A stretch of DNA of 64,000 bases from Piscicola geometra (taxonomy: Eukaryota; Annelida; Clitellata; Hirudinida; Piscicolidae). The stretch covers positions 12,390,894 to 12,454,893 of the forward strand of contig OX030956.1 of assembly GCA_943735955.1 (NCBI GenBank), in the 5' to 3' direction. Below are positions 34,745 through 64,000 of this stretch, piece after piece. The translations under genes and the position numbers were made by a program. Within the stretch, counting starts at the first letter, position 1. Each line of letters begins with the position of its first letter. Below the pieces are notes generated by a model that did not search any database, was not told the DNA's origin, and worked only from the letters and a program-made list of their open reading frames with translations.

Positions 34745-36989
34745 AATAAGGAGTGAATAATTAGTATAGAATAATCTGGATCGCTCATGAAACAAAATAA
34801 GAAGAAGGAAATCAATGAAAAAACGTCCAAAAAATTCAACTTTCTTCCCTTTGAGCATCGGTATCCAGTGAGTCCCTATGATGAAACACTTAAATACTGA
34901 AAAATCTTTAAACAAAATTAAATAGAAGTTAAAAAAAAAATAAAATAATAAATTCATAAATTCATAGAGGGTAAAAGTGAAGTAAGGAAATGGAACCCAC
35001 CATCGGACCAGTGTTTCCAGCCCTGCCAACATCACCTTTCTCTCCCTTGTCTCCGTTTATGACGCCCATTGTCTTACAGTGGTTACGAAAGGTTACAATA
35101 ATTTACAGTGGTTACAACAAGTTACACAAAGTTACAATACTTTACAGTGGTTACAACAAGTTACGAAAAGTTACAATTCTTTACAGTGATTACAAGTTTA
35201 CAAGTTACAATACATTTTTTTTGTTAGGTTAAATTTTTTCACAATTATTTATCCTCCATCTCAACTTACGTTCCATCCACAAACACCCGGTTTTCCGTTG
35301 GCTCCTTGTCGAAGAAACAATACAGAGCATTTAAGCATGCGTACACTCGCATGTTGATTTACATTTCTTTTGTCACGCCAGCTAGGACATGACGCTTCAT
35401 TCAAACTTAATAAACTTTCTAGAAGACGAAAAGTTGAAAACTTTGTGAAAGATTGGTTTTATAATTTAATTTTTATTTCAATCATTATTTTGATAAATAA
35501 TAAAATGAAAAACGAAACAAATCGTTTTAAAGGGCCATTCACAGGTACTCCATCTATTCCATGCTCACCCTTGTCACCTTTCATCTCTCTGTATTCCTGT
35601 AGCTCAAAGTTTTGGGAAATTGAGAGAAGTATGCTGTATGGAAATAAAGATAATGAATTGATAACAAATTTTTGTGAGAAAAGTGTGTTCTGCATGCTTT
35701 AAAGGCATGTAGTAATTCGGTCTTTCGGTAATTTTGGAGAGAACAAAAAAATATTTATAGAATACATTTTATGTGAATTTAATATAATAAAATGTTTTTT
35801 TGAATAATTTATAAAGCGAGGATATTTATTCATTTTTAAGGTTATGTAACTTCTCAACCGGTCTTTTTTCTCTCCTTTACTTCTTATCGAAAATGATCGA
35901 TACTCAAAAATGTGCAAAATATAATCCAGGTTTGTGAGAAAACTACATCCCAATATTAAACCCCTAATTTTTTTTACAATCCTAAATGATTCCTAAATTA
36001 CAACTTATTTTTCAATGTTATAGTTATGAATGAGAGCTGAATGGTGCAAAATAAATTAGCATTCAAATATTTTAGTTTAAAAACCCCAAAGTACCCTTCT
36101 TCTTTGCCCGCCGTCAATCCCAATTGGTCACTGATTTCACTTTCGGTTTAACTTCGGTTTCGGCCGAAAATGGAATTTCAATTTCGGCCTAATTTCGGTT
36201 TCGGCCGAATTAAAAACATCAGTTTCGGTCGGTCTCTACAATGGAATATAAAATGCCATCTTAACGCAGGTTAGAAACTACGAGATCACCTTACCGTTGT
36301 TTCCTGCATCTTTCTCTTCGACCTGCCGACGTTGCTAACCTGGAACAAGTGGAAGAGAAGGACTAGCTACAACTAAGTAAAATTGAAACATGGAAACAAG
36401 ATTTGCATGGTTGAAAGTTGGAGGGTGCTTGAAAAGCAATTTTATGCTTTACCACTAGCCTCTGTTGTCATCGTTGGTTGCACTGTGCTGAGGCTTCGAA
36501 CAAGCTCGCTACGAAGATTTCGGATTCAGGAACTGCAGCATCTGGATGGTTTTTCTCGTATTTGGAGTTGTTGTCATTGTTTTCGAGCGCTCTTGTTCTG
36601 TTTTCTGAGTTGATCATGCCGATAGGAAGAAGAAGCAGAATGATGGATATGAAGAGATGAATAAGGGAGGAAAACAATGTTGTTTCGAAGCCACAACAGC
36701 GCCACTTGTGGTTGCAGCCTAAAAAGTCGAAATTGAATTTGAATTTTAGAATTGATAATGATTAGGATACATAATAAAGGGATGCCTATTTGTCTTACTC
36801 AGGGCTGACTCGTTGAGAGAGGATTTTCTGAGACTATTATTTACCTCTCAAAGGATACTGATGATCACTGTTAAGTAGGCATTGGCGATATGAAGGACGG
36901 GTTGCTTCTTTGTGAGACTGAAGGTAGCTTTCACTCCTCAGCTGCATGGTGTGATACGGGATGTTTTGATTGAAACGAATCATTGTCAT
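34198..36989 (-). CDS. Membrane-anchored (MACIT-type) collagen-like gene, copy 2, with two lesions
   Basis: Exons in transcript order: 36989-36845 (ATG, cytoplasmic head MTMIRFNQNIPYHT), 36718-36484 (membrane segment TLFSSLIHLFISIILLLLPI, then an Asn-rich stem), 36334-36295 (furin-like RSKR), 35596-35543, 35305-35270, 35072-35001, 34612-34559 and 34284-34198 (GLDAPCPLGLDGLLLPGTND, stop). The phases sum to a 240-residue type II membrane protein: cytoplasmic head, anchor, shedding site, short interrupted Gly-X-Y domain with Cys. This is the plan of collagens XIII, XXIII and XXV. Lesions: an in-frame TGA in exon 34612-34559 (shared with copy 1), and the acceptor CAG of exon 35305-35270 changed to CAA, moving the usable AG one base and the frame with it. 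A further Gly-X-Y-like stretch (GLTGYRCSKGRK, about 34841-34875) does not fit the phase. It may be decaying or rescued by exon skipping. Confidence 0.6.
34684..34744. repeat. (ATT)n microsatellite, expanded in copy 2
   Basis: About 60 bp of TTA/ATT repeats. The equivalent in copy 1 (16871-16893) is only about 22 bp. Confidence 0.85.
36127..36236. repeat. TTCGGTTTCGGCCGAA palindromic repeats
   Basis: Three to four overlapping copies of TTTCGG and the palindrome TTTCGGCCGAAA within 110 bp, much richer in G+C than the flanks. Such blocks occur as subterminal repeats of some hAT-type DNA transposons. No terminal repeat or transposase is adjacent, so this is probably a fragment. Confidence 0.5.
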
Positions 36990-38007
36990 TTCAGATTTCG
37001 ATTTTTTCTGTTCCCTTAATTATCCTCTTTATAAAAGTTCAAACGAGTCTACAAAAAATCGAAAAAACATAGTTTTCGATATTTTAAAACCATTTAGTTC
37101 ATTGTGAAGTTCCAGGTAAAGACATTCAAGTTCTGTCTAACGAAAATTTTTATCCAGAAGTTGAAAAATATTCTCAATGCTTCTGATCAGCTTCTTAAAA
37201 CTTTGGCTTTACAGATTGCCTACAATCGCTTCCTGTAGAGAGTATTTGAGTGATGCTCATTAAGTAAATTGGTCGATAAAACCTAGAACTAATCTTGAGG
37301 AAATAAAAAGATAAAAGGGTTTAGTTATGTAAAATTGAGTATAAACTTAATCTTGTAGCTTTTATAGGATAAGTCTTTCAACTTTTAGCTTTTATCTTGT
37401 AGCTTCTATAGTTATAGTTACGTTGCTTTCAACGGTCCAAATGATCAACGGATAACTCCTAAATAGACTTTTTCAGGACCGCTTGATTGTTTGAACACAC
37501 CGCATGCAACCAAGACCAAGCAGTTTAACAACCCTATTTAGTTCTTCCAGTATATTTTCAATAATGACGTCAGCCAAGAGATGCTTTTACACGCAGGCGA
37601 TCTGATAGACATTTTATTCCGCACTATTGAGTTTGTTGTTTAAATAGCTCAAATAACATTATTATAAATGTTAATTTTTATATTTAAAATAAATATAATT
37701 CTTTTATTTATGTTTTACAGATGTGTTCTCATTTTTATAATCTCTAGCGAATAGCAAGTAACATGGTGAAGTTACAATAAGAATGTCTTTGAAGTTACCA
37801 TTTGTATTTTTTTTCATCCGTAAAAACTACCAAACTATATTTTCATTTAATATTTTTTACGATTATAACAAAACGGATTCTGATTATTATTTTTATATCG
37901 AAGATTCCCAGCCATCCCTGTTTTTAGAGGCATATAAACCCCCCTACCAGTGCACTTCAGTTGATTTTTAGATTGGTTGGATATGTCATTGTTGCTTTAT
38001 TCTTAAA
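36990..38007. other. Divergent intergenic region between the collagen (-) and APP-like (+) genes
   Basis: About 1 kb separates the two start codons, which face away from each other, so both promoters should lie here. A partly self-similar stretch, CTTTTATAGGATAAGTC and CTTGTAGCTTCTATAGTTA, lies at 37355-37420. No exon is visible. The 62-codon plus-strand ORF at 37783-37971 has no recognisable content. Confidence 0.5.
37933..37962 (+). promoter_or_regulatory. Candidate TATA box and initiator of the APP-like gene
   Basis: TATAAA at 37933-37938 is followed 26 bp later by TCAGTT at 37957-37962, the consensus invertebrate initiator with the A at 37959. The predicted leader is about 49 nt, ending at the ATG at 38008. 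The spacing is right for a TATA/Inr core promoter, but both motifs are short in AT-rich DNA. Confidence 0.45.
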
Positions 38008-61146
<23,139 letters not shown>

Positions 61147-62354
61147 TTTTTGTGTGTTTTTTCTTTTGGTTCTGTTTCTATAAGAAGTAGATTAAGTTTT
61201 TTTTTTATAGGTAGTAGTTTAAAGGAAGAGTAAAAAAGAAAAGTTTCCGAAAAGTTAATTTCAAAGAACCATTTTAAAGCCACAAACATTGCATGAAATC
61301 TAAATGAGAAAGAAAATGGAGAATTGAATGGACTTCTCAAAGAAGTTTATATCGGTTGAAGAAAACAGTTTTGGAAGTAAATTAAAGGGAAAACTACAGC
61401 GAAATAAATTCAACCGTTTAGACTATTTTCTCCAACATTTTTCATGAAGCATTGAAAAAAATTAAATAAATGGATTTAACAAAAAAAAGAATATTTTATA
61501 AAATATATTTAGATAACAACAAAAAGGTGCAGTAGACGTTAAAGTTGAGATGAAAAAGATAGTCTTAAATGCCGTTAAATGTGGATTGAGGATCCAGGCA
61601 TGATGTCTGCTGGCTCAAACATCAATGCAAGAGCTCCAATTTACTTCACAAGTCGAGTAAAAAAAACCTATTCTTTAAGCTGGAAACTTAGAGTTTTATT
61701 GATTTAATGAAGGCATCACGCTTGCGGCATCTCTTCAGTTGCTTAAAGCATTCACAGACTGCCTCCCACGGGCGTGAGTGAAAAGGCCAAGGTGTTCACT
61801 GCTCACATTCATTTCTTGAACCGAGGTGGCGCAATTGATGAAAAAGCATTTTTTGCTTGAACTTTTTTTTATATATATTTAAAATCAAATCTGGAAAGAA
61901 AAAGGTTGTGTCAGAGGCGAGAAAAGCTAGGTTGCAGCTGGGTTGATCATGCCATTTCTCAAAGTAATCCTGAACAACTAACTTTCCCATAATGTTGTAA
62001 ATCTTTTTTCTCTTATTATTTTTTCACGATTCTAGTATGAAATTCTTGCTTCAATTATGAAAAGTGCACTTAAAATACACATCCACCGTGCAACGCTGGC
62101 ACCCAGCTGGGTTGCACGCACAGAACACAAACCAAACGCTAACAAGGACACGATCGATATCATCTTTACGAGATTTATCGTTCAAAAGAATGAATTCAAT
62201 CAAGGCTATAATTTCAAATCAAGTAATTCAAATCAAGTCTATAATTTCAAACGAATTAATACAAATCAAGTTTGTTATTTCAATCGAGCACAGGTAGCTC
62301 GGGAAGTTTAAAAATATTTTTAGAGCGAACAAATTAATCATTTTGATCTAACAA

Positions 62355-62622
62355 TGCTGGTGTGCGTGCATTGAGGGGTGGATGCTGGTGTGCGTGCATT
62401 GAGGGGTGGATGCTGGTGTGCGTGCATTGAGGGGTGGATGCTGGTGTGCGTGCATTGAGGGGTGGATGCTGGTGTGCGTGCATTGAGGGCTGGATGCTGG
62501 TGTGCGTGCATTGAGGGCTGGATGCTGGTGTGCGTGCATTGAGGGGTGGATGCTGGTGTGCGTGCATTGAGGGCTGGATGCTGGTGTGCGTGCATTGAGG
62601 GCTGGATGCTGGTGTGCGGGCA
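62355..62622. repeat. 28-bp minisatellite (TGCTGGTGTGCGTGCATTGA + GGGGTGGA)
   Basis: Nine to ten head-to-tail copies with a single recurring variant, GGGGTGGA or GGGCTGGA. The order from left is four G-type, two C-type, one G-type, two C-type, then a degenerate unit. Because 28 is not a multiple of three and the unit lacks stops on the minus strand, all three minus frames stay open. Confidence 0.95.
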
Positions 62623-64000
62623 GTGGTTGAGCACGTGTGGAAATATTATTTTCCTTGTGTTTTTTTTGGAGTTTGCTGACCAAATCCTCTTCCAGATGCA
62701 TTTTAATGTCTTTTAAGGTCTGCTCAAACTCAATCGACCACTCAATATTCCGCCATTATCCCCCAAAAACCTCTGTGATGTCAATTTTATATGTACTAAT
62801 GCATACACAAGTACACACAAGTACAAAGGAACACACATATGTACACGTAAAAACACACATATTCATACCCCTAAACACATAAAAGGGTACACACGCAGAA
62901 ACACATAAAACACAACTACCTCAACGTCTGTCACCCCTCTAGCATGCATTTTCTTGTAGCACTATGCATCAGGAACATCGCCTGCAAGAAAGTGCCATTC
63001 CTCCTTGCAGACTCTTTCCTTGAATCGTTTTACGAAACAAACTTTCTCCCAATCTTTCTACACGCATTTAATTTTTAATTATCTAATCGTTTATTATTTT
63101 TAATTTTTATTATTTTTTATTGTTTAAAAACACATTTTTGAGATTTTTATGCATATCTTTAAACCATCTTCATTTATTTTATCTCTCAATACTTTATTCT
63201 GCATGGCAATTTCCTTTAGCGATGCTTCTTAGCGATAGAGGCACCAGACCACAGAGGTATTAGCAGGGGCATAAAAATCAAGCGCCTCTCTTGCGTCCGA
63301 CTCACCATTCCCCTGAAAGATTTTTTTACTGTTTGATTTTATATTTCAGACATTTTTTCGTTAAATGTTTCAAAATTAGGTTTTTTATTTACTTTATTCT
63401 ATTGTTTTTTTCCTCATTTTTTCAGAAAATGAAGCATCATATTTCGTGCGAACGTTTGTTTTTCTGGACGCCAAAATAAATTATAGATTCATATTTTTTA
63501 ATTTGTGCAAGAAACAAAGGTTTTCACCTGTTAGGGTAATCTGTCGAATGTTTCAACATCAGTTTTGCAATCAGATAGCTGAGGTAGTAGTAGTTGAGAT
63601 GGTATTGGTTGTTGTTGTTGTTAAGAGTTTAAGGGTTTTTGAATCCAGTGGTTGCTGTAGATAGCATCATCAGATCTCTAACTGACAACATATATAAGCA
63701 GGGCTTATTGAGCACACTTACACATACTTAAATAACTTTGGAAGCATCGTTTATAAAATAAACTTTACCTTAGTCCCTCAAGTTTCCATAACACACACAC
63801 GCTTGCACCAAAAAAGAAATCTAAATCCCTCTCTGTTTATAAATATTTACGCAAAAATATTTTAAAACAATTCAATTATTTATTCCTAAAACATTTAAAA
63901 AATCATTCTGTCTATCACTGTGAGTTCAGTATAAATTCAAGTCAATTCTGCACCCATTTCGAATTCCCATCGATTCGAGCGATCGAATCGTCTCGGACCT
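62623..64000. other. Right end of the window, AT-rich with CA-rich patches
   Basis: ACACAAGTACA-type repeats lie at 62800-62910. A GTAGTAGTTGAGATGGTATTGGTTGTTGTTG patch lies at 63585-63632. No exon can be supported. The last 40 bases are richer in G+C (CGATTCGAGCGATCGAATCG) and could be the beginning of one, but the window ends there. Confidence 0.4.

Larger units (their letters stand above)
18154..36027. repeat. Tandem segmental duplication, copy 2 (expanded to 17.9 kb)
   Basis: Homologous to 12071-18153 from end to end, in the same orientation. The length difference is explained by six extra 1.55 kb units (20.05-30.93 kb), the hAT insertion of 2.21 kb, and small expansions of an AT minisatellite and an ATT microsatellite. 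Homology stops at the shared TATAGTTAT, after which the sequence is single copy. Confidence 0.9.

Noticed and set aside
63940..64000. Next exon of the APP-like gene at the window edge
   Set aside because: Composition changes and a short open frame exists, but too little sequence is present to recognise E2.

Overview
The window is nuclear DNA from a bilaterian animal. It is AT-rich, the genes are split into many short exons with GT-AG introns, introns reach 16.5 kb, and there are long microsatellites, a LINE fragment and a hAT transposon. The conserved genes (DDAH, an APP-family protein, a membrane-anchored collagen) are animal genes. I cannot name the phylum from the sequence. Only a few per cent of the window is coding, and most apparent long ORFs are simple repeats.

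Layout. 0.1-1.1 kb: degraded LINE reverse-transcriptase relic (+). 2.7-5.4 kb: a complete 7-exon dimethylarginine dimethylaminohydrolase gene (+). 6.35-11.43 kb: gene B (-), a protein with a membrane segment at each end and repeated 48-nt exons between them. 12.07-18.15 kb: copy 1 of a 6.08 kb tandem duplication. It holds gene A (-, multi-span membrane protein, 12.9-15.4 kb) and the 3' exons of a collagen gene (16.4-17.7 kb). 18.15-36.03 kb: copy 2 of the same segment, nearly three times longer. The extra length comes from a tandem array of about 1.55 kb units carrying exons 3-5 of gene A, amplified to seven copies, and from a 2.2 kb hAT element. The hAT insertion has an intact empty site in copy 1. 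34.2-37.0 kb: copy 2 collagen, which alone keeps the 5' exons (cytoplasmic head, transmembrane segment, furin-like RSKR site) but carries two lesions. 37.9-59.5 kb: seven exons of an APP-family gene (+), with signal peptide, complete E1 domain and the start of E2. The rest of it lies beyond the right edge. 59.5-64 kb: intron-like DNA with repeats.

Functionally the genes are unrelated neighbours rather than an operon. The collagen and APP-like genes are divergently transcribed, with about 1 kb between their start codons. The most unusual part is the nested duplication at 12-36 kb: an exon array made from a duplicated gene that already carried a stop codon, plus an inverted segment that hints at how it formed.

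Exon coordinates come from reading phases and splice sites by eye. They agree in phase throughout the DDAH, APP-like and gene A models. One junction in gene B does not agree, and this is stated in its entry.
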